64,000 bases of DNA. Source: Plasmodiophora brassicae. Its lineage: Eukaryota > Endomyxa > Phytomyxea > Plasmodiophorida > Plasmodiophoridae. How positions within the stretch are numbered: position 1 is the first letter of the stretch; each line of letters opens with the position of its first letter. The position numbers and the translations under genes were made by a program. Shown here one piece after another: positions 52,157-63,059 of this stretch. The notes beneath the pieces are model-generated. The model was not told the origin of the DNA. It saw only the letters and a program-made list of their open reading frames with translations, and made no database searches. The stretch is taken from contig JASFAU010000020.1 of assembly GCA_039704465.1 (NCBI GenBank), forward strand, positions 124,001 through 188,000, read 5' to 3'.

Positions 52157-52786
52157 GGCGTCGACCTCCAACGTGAATGACGTCGGGAAACCTTCGTCCG
52201 CACTGCGCACTGCCAAGGGTGCTATTTCCGGTAGGTCGCGGCAGTTGACGAGCGATGCTTCGCTCCGAGGCCAAAAATAGAATTTGCGATCGAATCGCGT
52301 CACAGGCGTAATTGCTGGTGTATGCCGCACGAAAGTCTGGACAGCACCTCGTTTGAAATGCTGGAGCACGTATAGTGTGTAGTGGGGACACAGTCGGACA
52401 TATTTGTCGGCTGCCCTAGTATCGGTTCCCTGGCCCGTCTCGGACTCCGTGCCCCGTAGTCCCATTATGGGCCCAAACACTCTGTGTCCCGATGTTCGTG
52501 TGTCGCAATAGAATAACGAGTTCCTTTCGCAGTCCACAGCGGACGCCATGACGGTTCTGCTGACGTCTGATATCCGCCCAAGGTAACGGGTCAAATCTGG
52601 GTGTGTGCTCGCCCAATGCCGTTCGACAGCGCATATGGCTGCCGGGTCCCGGTACGTTCGTCGTATCCACCTGGTGAACGACGACGAACCCACCACAGGG
52701 ATTAATCGGGTGCAGTGAGTCACGGCCGGAAGTTTGGTTCGGGTTGTGGATTCGGGAATCCCAGATCCAATCCTAGCGCGAGACAT

Positions 52787-53659
52787 ATGCAGAGCCGTCT
52801 CGACGACCTACGCGCGGGCCTCGCCAAGGACGACGCCGTCAAAGTCGACCTGGACGACGCCAAGTCGCCCGTGGCAGACGCCCTAGCGCCATATGAGGAC
52901 ATCCAGTTCGGGATCGAGGCGATCGACAAGCACACGGCCGACGTGACCGCGTTGCGGTCGCGGTTCGCCGCGTCCGTTCGCGAGGACGAGCACCGTGCGA
53001 TCATGTCCGACCTGGACGGGATCATGCTAGCGACCCGGCGCGAAGGCCGCTCGATCAAGAAGAAGCTGGACGGGCTGATGGCCGAGAACGCGGCGTACCT
53101 GGCGAAGAACCCGGCGTCGACGTCGGGGCAGATGCGGGAGAACCTGTTGGCGTCGCATGCGGCTCGGTTCCAGAAGTCCATGCAGGCGTTCCAGGACGCG
53201 ACGACCGCGTTCAACGACGCGGTGAAGACGCGAATCGCCAGGCAGGCGAAGATCGTGAAACCGGATATTACCGACGAGGAGATGGAGCAGGTCGTGCAAG
53301 GCGGGAACCCGAGCGCGATCCTGCAGGATGCGATGTCGGCGGGCGACGGCGAGATGACGGAGACGATGCGACAGATCGAGGAGAAGCACCAGAAGATGCT
53401 GGAGATCGAGCAGGGCGTGAAGGAGCTGCAGGAGCTGTTCAACGACATGGCCGTGCTGGTCGACCTGCAGGGCGAGACGCTGAACGTCATCGAGCGCAAC
53501 GTCGCCGAGACGAAGTCGTACGCGCACCAGGGCGAGACCTCCCTGCAGAAGGCCGAGGTGTACCAGGCGAGCGCCCGGAAGAAGAAGATGATCATCTTGC
53601 TGATCCTGATGATCATCGTCGCCCTCTGCATCCTCTACTTCTTCGGTCCATGGGGATAG
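52787..53659 (+). CDS. Syntaxin (plasma-membrane-type Qa-SNARE)
   Basis: Single exon, 290 aa, ATG at 52787. The N-terminal Habc helices include YEDIQFGIEAIDKHTADVTA and IMSDLDGIMLATRREGRSIK. A linker QARFQKSMQAFQDATTAFND-like helix follows. The SNARE helix carries the zero-layer Gln (ELFNDMAVLVDLQGETLNVI) and ends at a C-terminal TM anchor (MIILLILMIIVALCILYFFG). It matches syntaxin-1/SSO type proteins of exocytosis. It converges with the giant gene, the stops being about 50 bp apart. Confidence 0.93.
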   Translation: MQSRLDDLRAGLAKDDAVKVDLDDAKSPVADALAPYEDIQFGIEAIDKHTADVTALRSRFAASVREDEHRAIMSDLDGIMLATRREGRSIKKKLDGLMAENAAYLAKNPASTSGQMRENLLASHAARFQKSMQAFQDATTAFNDAVKTRIARQAKIVKPDITDEEMEQVVQGGNPSAILQDAMSAGDGEMTETMRQIEEKHQKMLEIEQGVKELQELFNDMAVLVDLQGETLNVIERNVAETKSYAHQGETSLQKAEVYQASARKKKMIILLILMIIVALCILYFFGPWG

Positions 53660-53709
53660 AGCACCATAAACACTCGATAGAGTGTCGACCTGATAGGTTT
53701 ACCGTTTCG

Positions 53710-56700
53710 TCATTGTTGTTTGTCGCTGTGATGCCGACCGAACAGCATCCGTCGGCGCTCGTGTTGCTGCGCTGGGCGTTCGACGCCGCCGCCGCCGCCG
53801 TCGTCATCACCAGCATCGGTGGCGAACGACACCTGGCGTTCGCCCTCGTGCCGACTGTGCCGATCGGCCAGGCCTTGGACGACTTCCTGCGACCCAACTA
53901 GATGTTGATGACCGCCTGACCGGCTACTCCCTTGGGGACGACTCGTCAGGAACCCCAGCATCGTCGACGAATCGGTAGACGCCGTTGGCGTCATCTCGAA
54001 CGCGAGCACGGGGCTGGGCCCAGAGTCACGTTGCTGCTTGCGCGGCTTCTGCCGTTTCTTGTCGTCCTCGGCGGCGTTGCCGCCAAACTTGTACCGTACG
54101 ATGCCGGCAAGGCTGGGACCGACCTGGACATCAGCAGACTCAGGACGCGACGGCAGTACGCCGCCGGGGAGGTGCCGTTACCTGGCTCAGCAGGGCTCTG
54201 ATCAGATCTCTCTTGAACCGGGCGAGGAACTTGTCAACGGTCCAGGTTTTTCGCTGATAGACGAGTGGAGGCAGGCGGACGCAGAGCCCTTGAAAGTCGG
54301 CCATGGATCCATTGCCGCGGTAGTTCACAGTCAGACGAATCGTCCCTAACAGAGGTCACGAGGTGCCGGGCGTTCATTTCTGCAAACGTACCGATTCTCA
54401 GGTACGTAATGATGATCGACGTTGCGCTTCGCTCGTCCATAAGTGCCTGATCACGGTCGCGCGGCGATTGCAACTGCGTCGAATGGGCAGGCGACGACAT
54501 GGACGTCGACGCAGACGAAGGAGTGTGAATGTGCGCCACTTCGGCCAGGCCCAGGACGCCCTGCGCAGACGGGACGAAACGATCCTGGCCTTGCAGAATA
54601 CGCCGCTCAGCAAGGGACATTGGCGTTGCAGAGAAGAACGAAATCAGCGCCTCGATGAGCGATTGCGTCAAGCTGACAGTTAGGTGGGCCAGGTTTCCCA
54701 CGGCAGAACTGATGACCACAATGCCGCCGACGCGCTTAAGATGCGCTTGCAGCGTGAACACGACCCGTCGATGGGAGTCGTGCACGGCGTTGTCTGATAT
54801 ATGGGAGCCAGAGTCCAGCGCCAGAGGCAGCTGTTGCTGTTGGAGCGATTTCGTTATCGCGGACGACACGACGAACTCGTTCAGATCGTCGTCGTAGACC
54901 GTGATGTCGTTGATCTCCATCGACACCGATGCGCTCCCTTCACCGTGAAGCTGAGCGGGCAGTAAGCACGTGGTCCAACACCAAACGAAAACGTAAGCAC
55001 TGACCTGGGCAGCAATCAGGGCGAAGATACCAGGGACGCTCGCGGTGACGAACGGCGTCATTGCAGGAGACATTAGACTGATCGCAATGGTTTCGATACG
55101 AATTTGAAGGTCCACGTTGGCGCCACAACTCGTCGTCCACTCAGCGCGAATCCGCCGAAACATGTCATATTGGGCGCGGACGACGACATCGTCAACGGCC
55201 TCGAACTGCTCGTGCAACGTCCTGGAATGTGCTTCGAGAAGCGCGAGTTCGTCAATGGCACCGTTGCCGTTGTTGTCATCTCCATCGGTTTCGTGGAAAA
55301 CCCCCATCAGCCACTCCAGCTGCCGAATCTGCCAACGCAGTCTTCGACGATCGGCCCGGGCGGCCGCAACGACGGCATAAGATTCTTGAAGGGCGGTAGA
55401 CGCCGACGACGCCGGCAATGGTGTGAGTAGAGTATCCGCCACAATGGACGACACAAGGGTCAGCTGGGGCGCATCCAATGAGAACTTCAACGAAGGGAGC
55501 CTTCGAAAACGAAAATGTCAGATGGGGTCCAGATCAATGCAGCGCACCGGGTCTTACAGCATGCAAACGCGGGTTCGTTGTGACGAACGAAGCGGCAATG
55601 CTAGTGCGGCGCTTGCTTGAACCGGGACGGGTTCCAGGATCGGCTTGAGTAAATTATCTTGGAGCGAATCAAAGAGGCACCAGGTAATGCCAGCGTCCAC
55701 GTCAATGTCAGTTGGTGCAAGTCGGAACGTCATCTTCTCGATAAGGATGCGCAGGTCAATGTGAAGTGACGATTCGGGAGAAGCGATATCATCGCTTGGC
55801 GCCAACGTCCTCATGTTCACAAGGCACTGCGATGCGCAGAAAAAGAGAACGCCCGGGTTTGACGTCTTCTCAGTCGATTCAAGAGCAAGCTGTAGCCTGA
55901 CAAGGTCGACCGATACAAGGTCAAGAAGCGAGACCGCGTTAACACTTTCATCTGCATTGCTGCCGTCCAGGAAAGTATCATGTGAAGCAATCCTGTACAA
56001 TGACAAGGTTATCAAAGAGTAAAAACGTCGGCGTTGTCGAAAACGATTACCCAGAGAGAACGTCATCTTCAACATCATCTTCAACATGGACAGGCGCAGA
56101 GTTATCGTTGTCGTCGTCAGAGGACGACGACGACGATGCATCGTGGTGAGTGTATGAAGGAAGCTCCATGTCCGATTCGTCATTGGAATGATCTGAAATA
56201 GCGCCGTCGGGTTGCTCGGTGGTGGGCGGTGCAGGGTCCCAATTGCACTCGGTGAGAAGCGTGTGAAGGAAAGACCGGTACAACACGACTAAACAACCAG
56301 GTAGAATTAGAGGAAATGAATCCCGAACCAGGTGAAGATGGAAATACCCAAAGCATCTCTGGTTTCGAGGGTCATGCGCGCTCGCGGGTTCTTCACGACG
56401 ATGTGGTATAGATGCGAACGGTCAGACGCATCGTCCACGGATTCGCCTTCGACCTCCAAACTTCCCACATGGTCCGGTTCAGGCTCGTCAGTTTGATGCT
56501 CTTTAGAACCTCCCGTAGGACTAATCGCGAAGAACGACAACAGTGAGTTGACGCGTGGCTTCTGGCAGTCTTCGTTCGCAGATCCGTTCGACACAATGGC
56601 ACGATCTTCCTCCACTGCAGGGTCTGGTACAGCCTGGTCATCTACTGCCTTCTGCCGGACGGAGACCATTTCAATCTGCGCGAGAAGACCGCCTCGCCGT

Positions 56701-59700
56701 CGGCTTTCCGACTGACGACTCTGAGACTCGGTTGCATGTGCGTCGTTTGAGATCAGTCGCCGAACACGGTACCACCGACGGCGACGGACATTATCCGTCC
56801 ATCGTCGCTTATGAGTGTACTGGCGCGGGAAGTCATGGGCATATTCCCATCCGTTCGCATCAACGCATGGTCCGAGGTCGGGTGGGCGCAGCTGACCTCT
56901 GCATCGATTAACAATATGAGCTCAAAACGTCAAATCCAATCAACAGATAACGTACTTGTCAATTTTCCAGGGCCCTTCCCACACCCAGTGGCGGTCGCTG
57001 GGCAGATCAAACGCAGGGTGGTCGCGAGGAAGCTCCTCGTTACCGTCCGCATCGCTCCAGGTCGGTCGATCAGTTGGTAGCATTTGAGACAACCAGCCCC
57101 GACCGAGCCAGAATCGCTGGTTCTCATACGTATGAACCACAACGACCCGGCCCTCTTGGATGTCACCATATAGATCTTGCTCCACCAGAGAGTCGGCCCA
57201 GTAGGAGCGGTTCGCGATAAGCGACAGCGACAGCTGGTCGATGCATGCATAAGCGCGTCGCAAGATCCACTGCACCCTGTCGAACGGATGACGGTGCAAA
57301 TGACCGGATAGGTTAACTGACCCAACAACAAGGCGTAACCCTCGCCCAGGCGCGGAATCCGTTTGGACGTCAAGCAACGACAAAGTTAAATTGTGGAGAC
57401 GAACGCGTAATTGTAGGGACGCTAGGAGACCCTCTACAGAGTAAAACGATTAACCCTAACGATATATCAATGAACAGGACTGGTTTACCGTATCTCACAG
57501 GAGGCCCAAACGACGCAAGCCTTGATAGCGATGGAAGCATATGCTTGTTGATTGCCAGTGCGGTCTCTCTTGGATTGTCACCGTTAGACACGCGAACCTT
57601 GGCACCGATCGACGATGCCGAAAAGGCAGCCCAGGACGCGTTGCTAGGTTCTAGGCGATACTGCCATGGCGATGTGCACAACTCGCCGGACCCATTCCTG
57701 ATCTCGAAGGACACGGTTATAAGAATGTCTTGAAGGCGGCCCAGCGTTGTGGAGTCGTACACGATCTCATTCTGCCGACATATATCAGTTTAGCGCTAGG
57801 GTTGCCATGCATTTACGTACACATTTGGTTCCTGGTCTAGGTGACATGCGGAGAAGTCGATCGTCTGGGCCGCTAACGACAGAATCTGAGGCGTCGACCG
57901 TATCGTAGCACACACTGGAGTCAGACAACGTTGAGGTGACCGATGAGATGGTGAGCCTCAGCTCGCCGACTTCCAATTCGACTGCAAGAAGTGAGCCCGA
58001 CACGGATAATGATGGTCCTTCGCCAGCATCACTGGCCAAAGCATACAAGGTCTGCTTGGAAATTTGAGCTTTCCAATCGGTGACGCGAATGTCGCGAACT
58101 TCGCGGATGATACATAAGTATCGAGACAGGTCAAGTACGTTCACGTCCTTCAACGCAGGATCAAGGAAAACCGGTAAGAATCGTTCCAATGATGACGCTA
58201 CCAATTGTAACGTGCTCGTTATGTCTGTAGAAAAACTAACATGCGGTTGAACGGCAGTGGCGGACTGCACGAAGAGTTCAACCAGGGGAGGAATAAGGGA
58301 CTCCTTTAGAGCAACTTTGTACAAATGCGTCGAGCTTCCATGCAATTCAACGTTGGTCGCCAATTGGGGCGGCAAGGATGCGGGAGTTACGATACGCATC
58401 CATAGGCGGCAAGTGAAAGAGGACAAATTGATAAGCTCAGGCGAGAACTGCCTCAGTTGAACAACCAAACAAGACGCGCTAACGTCCAGAGAAAATGCAG
58501 CATTGACTCTGGATAACGGTAGCAAGAGCGGTAACATAAAATGCGAGGCTTGGTCGATGATCGAAACGGAGATAACTGACACGGCAAGCACGTTAGCGGC
58601 AGAGGCAATCGACAAAGAGATGGTGCATACCTGCTGAATCGACATTAACAGATACGAGTGATCCGCAGCGAAAATCGCCCGCGCCAGGATATTCTTCTTC
58701 AAACGACCCGTTTTCGCGACTTGGAAACCTCCACCGATTGTGATGCTGTTCTTTCAGCTGATCTATCCGACCCTTATACATTGCGAAATTGGTTTCAGCG
58801 AGGCGTGAAGACATGGTAGCGATGCGAGCATCAGTGAGTATATGGCCACTACGTCGCTGATGCTCGCGTATCTTTAGGCGGAGAAGCTCTCTCCTACAAC
58901 CAGAAATTCAGTTATGAAGTAGACAAATTACACGAAGAGAAAGACCTCGATTCAGCGGCCACACGTTCGTCCAGCCCAACGTGATGAATCTGATGTTGAG
59001 ATTGTCAGATGATTCCGATACTGTCATATAAGAGATCTATGCAAACCTGACTGATCCATGCATCCCAGTGCGAGTCCATAAGGGATATGCTGATCCCGCG
59101 CTGCAAATGAACGGAGATCTTCGACGGCGACGCCGCTGGTGGGGCCGAGTATCCCGGACCGAGCAAATCTTCGCCCAGACTGAGCTGATGCAAAGTAGGG
59201 AGCTGCTCCATCGCGGTAACGAGACCGTCCAGCTGCACCGTCAATAGCCTCAATTCGGGAACGAGGAGTGTATCGTGAGGGACCTGAAGTGACTGGGATT
59301 AGCCTGCGCCCATGGGGTCGGAAAACATCGGCCAACCTTCACCAGCAAACCATCGGCATCAATGCGCAGCGGGAGGTACTCGAGCATTGACACAGACTCC
59401 TCACGAAACTCACGAGAAGCTGCGACAACGTCTTGTACAGGCTCTGATCGCGTAGAATCGCCCAACATACGAGCAACAGTCACTCGATCCAATCGAACAC
59501 AGGGATATCCATTCCACCAAACACCAACATCATGTAACTGTACACGAAATCAGCGTGCCGGTTAGTGAAGCATGGAAAGTCTGACCATCCAGTGATATGG
59601 AGCGAACGCCGAACCGAATTGCTGCGCACGAATTGCAATGTCATGTGACGAGTGCAAGGCAACATGGACGACAACGTCCGTTATCGAAAGGGACACGAAT

Positions 59701-61738
59701 TTGAAACGCTCTTGTAGATAAGGTGCCCGAGTTTCGTAAGCCCATCTGAAGAATTCGTTCGGGATCTTGACATCCGATTCCGCTAGTCCGGCTGGCAGCT
59801 GTGACAAGGAATAAGCGATAGTAGCATTTTGAACGTATCGATGTGGTTACCGAAGCAGGACGTGAGGGCAATTTCAAGTGACCAAAGCATCTTTGGAATA
59901 AAGAGAATTTCGCAATTATGACGATCGCAACAATGCGCTTAATGAAGTCCATCATATCGAGCTGGAGCGCCGGCGTCCAAGTACCCCGAACATGACTTGC
60001 AATGACGCTTAAGCTTTCGTGGACACAATTCGAAGATGCATATCCAGCAGGGTTGCCAAGGAATCGGATTTCATTGGCAGTGAGAAACGTCTTGGATGCG
60101 TGCCGGCATTGAGCTTGAGAGAGTAACAGCGACCAACGCTTCCCGCAGACAGTAATGGAAGCCAGGGACATGGTGGCAACAAGGACTGACGAAAATGCGA
60201 CCTCAGTCGATCGTAAATCGACGACCACAGTCCGATCTGCCTGCAATAACGATGGTGCTGACGATGACGATCTCGACGACGACGATCTGGAATGAAGTCT
60301 GCATGCAATGTCCAGGGCCAGAAGGACTATTTTGTTGATGAAAGGAGCAACTGGCAGGTGAGCAGACAGCACCACCCTATCGCAGCCGACAAGAACCTTG
60401 GATGGAGTCGCCCAGGACAGAGAAACAAAATCACATGAAATCAAGCGGGATTCACCCTACACGTGCATCATCAGGACGCCAGAGGTAAACCACAACGTTG
60501 ATGCCACGCGATAAACGTACCAGGATAGACTCAACACGCCGCATGACGATTTGATGTGACCCTGAAAGCGCGCACTCAGCGGCACTAAAAACAATGAAGT
60601 CGCGCGAGAGCACTGAAACACGCGAATCCGCAACGAAGACAGATTGGATCTTGGGAGGGTTTGCACCTAAAGATATGCTGCAGTTTTGAAGGGACTCCCA
60701 AGCGCCCAGGACAACGTCCGACAATTCCGAAGTGCAGTGAACATGAAGTCCACAAACGGAGACTTCGGGATTGGTCAGGGTCGCATCAGACGAGACCATG
60801 CCGACGGAGACGATAACTTCGTCCTTGAGCCCGACAGATATCACTTGGCCAGCAACGGAAAGGTTAGTTGGGGTGTAGGACAAGTCAAGGCTCGACATCG
60901 ACAGGCTCATTGGATTGCACGTAACACTGATACCAAACAGGTCCGCGCGGGCAGACGCCGGCGAAGTGTCCTGAGACGAACGTCAGAATGAGAAAGCGCG
61001 CAAAGCATCTACCGCCTACGAGAAACGTGTAGTCCGCCTGGCATTCAATCTTCTCCACAGCCACGCATGGAGTGATCGGAAACGAGTCCACGCTTAACTG
61101 GACAGCGATCGACGTGACGGTTGCACCGGAAATCTTCAGCTGCACAGCGGATGCTTCGAGTCTGAAGGATGCCACAGTCGTGCCATCACCTGGAGCAAAC
61201 GACCCCTGTCAAAGCATATTAGACCAGCAACAAGAACGATATTGGGCAGCGACAGACCCCGATGGCAACGTCTTCGACATGGACCTCGAAATACGAAGCG
61301 AGCTTCCGCACACATCTCTCGATGTGGGGCTGCGCGAGACGTCAGTAAGCAGTGAATGACAGGTGACAGACGATGAGCGCACCATTAAAGGTTTAACAGA
61401 CTGTGGAACGAGACCGGTTGTCACGGGCGTTCCGACTCTGCTACTCGCTGTATCAACACGCCACTCGCGGACGATGACGCGTCGGCACAGTATGCGAACC
61501 GGGGCCGTGCGACCCCGGCACAATCGTATCGATTCGCAATAGAACATCGGGGAACTGGCACCCGTCCGGACAGCAACGCCGTCAACGCTCAGCAACGACA
61601 CGCCCCGGATGCGTGCGCTCGCCCATGACGGCAGCAGGCGCCGCAGGACGCCGTTGACGACGACGGCGGCGACGCCCAGGCGCCCGAACGCCACGCCGAC
61701 CAGGACGACCCATGCGAGCAGCGTCACCCAATCCATGC
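53710..61738 (-). CDS. Giant bridge-like lipid-transfer protein (FMP27/Hobbit/BLTP2-like) with a dysferlin domain
   Basis: One gene of at least 15 exons from ATG 61738 to stop 53710. Junctions that I checked close phase near 61390, 61230, 61010, 60490, 59830, 59560 and 59320. It starts with a membrane anchor (WVTLLAWVVLVGVAFGRLGV) and a beta-groove start (ARIRGVSLLSVDGVAVR), continues as thousands of bases of beta-strand-type sequence, and ends with the FMP27/SABRE-like C-terminal block (FQGLCVRLPPLVYQRKTWTV, then DKFLARFKRDLIRALLSQ). Such proteins form hydrophobic channels moving lipids at ER contact sites. In the middle (about 56760-57170) is a split dysferlin domain: HTYENQRFWLGRGWLSQMLP, HWVWEGPWKIDK, then GWEYAHDF and VRRRRWYRVRRL. 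The exact exon list near 56300-58750 is unresolved. Base composition is less GC-rich than its neighbours. Confidence 0.75.
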
Positions 61739-61759
61739 CATGACACTGATTTGTCACAC

Positions 61760-62015
61760 CGCGCCCGGATCAGCCCCCCCTCCTGACTGGAGCGGCTCCG
61801 GCCGTCGAATCCCAAAATAAGGCCGCAGGCAGGACCCGCTGGGTGTCGTGTCGTGCCCGTGGCTGGCTCCGCTCCCCCGAAATGGAGCAAGTTTCCCGAC
61901 ACTTCCACTGAACGTTATTTTTTCGGGCAGTATTCATACAAAAATAATAGAAAATAGAACATGTTGAAGACTGGCCTAGGCCTCATTGTATTACGTACCG
62001 TATTACGAGATCGGT
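61760..62015. other. Probable divergent promoter region of the giant gene
   Basis: AT-rich patch (TTTTTTCGGGCAG, AAAATAATAGAAAATAG) upstream of the giant gene's start. No gene seen. Confidence 0.35.
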
Positions 62016-62017
62016 TC

Positions 62018-62574
62018 GAACGCCGTTCCGCACCCTGAGGTCCACCCGCGTTTTAAAGGTCTTTTTAGCGGTCGCAACCAGCAGTCACTTAGATTTCTAG
62101 AAGCAATTAGAGCTTATAATGCGGCGTTCGCGTTTACAAGCCTGGGCACGCCGGGCCTAGACACAAACCTGGCCAGCATGCGCGATGGCGTGTACACGTT
62201 CCGCGTGAACGGCCTGCTGTACCACCGGATCGGTCCCGTGCAAGCGTTCGACGGCCAGAAGCCCAGGTTCGCTCAGATCTACTTTATGGATCCCGACGCG
62301 CAGACCGATCGCCGCGCCGCCATCTGGGCTGCTGGCCGTCGAACGCTTGCACGGTACCGATCCGGTGGTACAGCAGGCCGTTCACGCGGAACGTGTACAC
62401 GCCCTCGCGCATGCTGGCCAGGTTTGTGTCTAGGCCCGGCGTGCCCAGGCTTGTAAACGCGGACGCCGCATTATAAGCTCTAATTGCTTCTAGAAATCTA
62501 AGTGACTGCTGGTTGCGACCGCTAAAAAGACCTTTAAAACGCGGGTGGACCTCAGGGTGCGGAACGGCGTTCGT
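62018..62574. mobile_element. Helitron Rep/helicase N-terminal fragment as an inverted repeat
   Basis: Both arms (62018-62265 plus strand, 62328-62574 minus strand) encode the Helitron-like N-terminal domain: FLEAIRAYNAAFAFTSLGTP, YTFRVNGLLYHRIG. The plus strand continues into the spacer with FAQIYFMDPDAQTDRRA, the family's conserved FaQ-Y-xD block. No Rep catalytic HUH or helicase motifs remain. Arms are nearly identical apart from a few substitutions. Confidence 0.85.
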
Positions 62575-62579
62575 ATCCA

Positions 62580-63055
62580 CTTTGCCCTTATGGCAGCAGA
62601 TGGATTCCCGTTCGCAAGCCCATCGGAGCGCACCGCACCGCCAACAGCTGACACTCATGGTGCCCGCCGAGTGACGGTCCTCAAGCCTGACGTCTGTAAA
62701 AGCCTCGATTCTGCAACACCCCCTCAGCATGATGAAGGTATAGCAGATCGATGCAATCGCAAGACGACAGATTTGAGATTGTTGCCTTCCGAACGCAAGC
62801 GCGCGCGGCGGGGGGCCGGGGGAGGGGCTGCGGCGTCCGAGGTTGGCGCCAAAACCGTAACCAACGTAGCCCAACCTCCTCCCAGTGCCAACCCCAGTGG
62901 GCGCAACCCCCTGCAGGTTGCAGGCCCAACCACGCCAAGAGGTTTAGTGGTGTGGATGGACTGTTGGCGTTGACTGGGAACTTCATTGCCTCGCCTTTCG
63001 GTCTTCCCGTTCAACAGCAGCGTCAACTTAACGTGTTCGAATAGTATATGTTAGC
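62580..63055. other. Intergenic, nothing recognised
   Basis: Contains a GC-rich purine tract near 62805-62835. No gene is supported. Confidence 0.4.
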
Positions 63056-63059
63056 AGGG

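Noticed and set aside
53731..53901. Small 56-aa plus-strand ORF after the syntaxin gene
   Set aside because: It lies opposite the last exon of the giant minus-strand gene, whose frame and splice junction are better supported.
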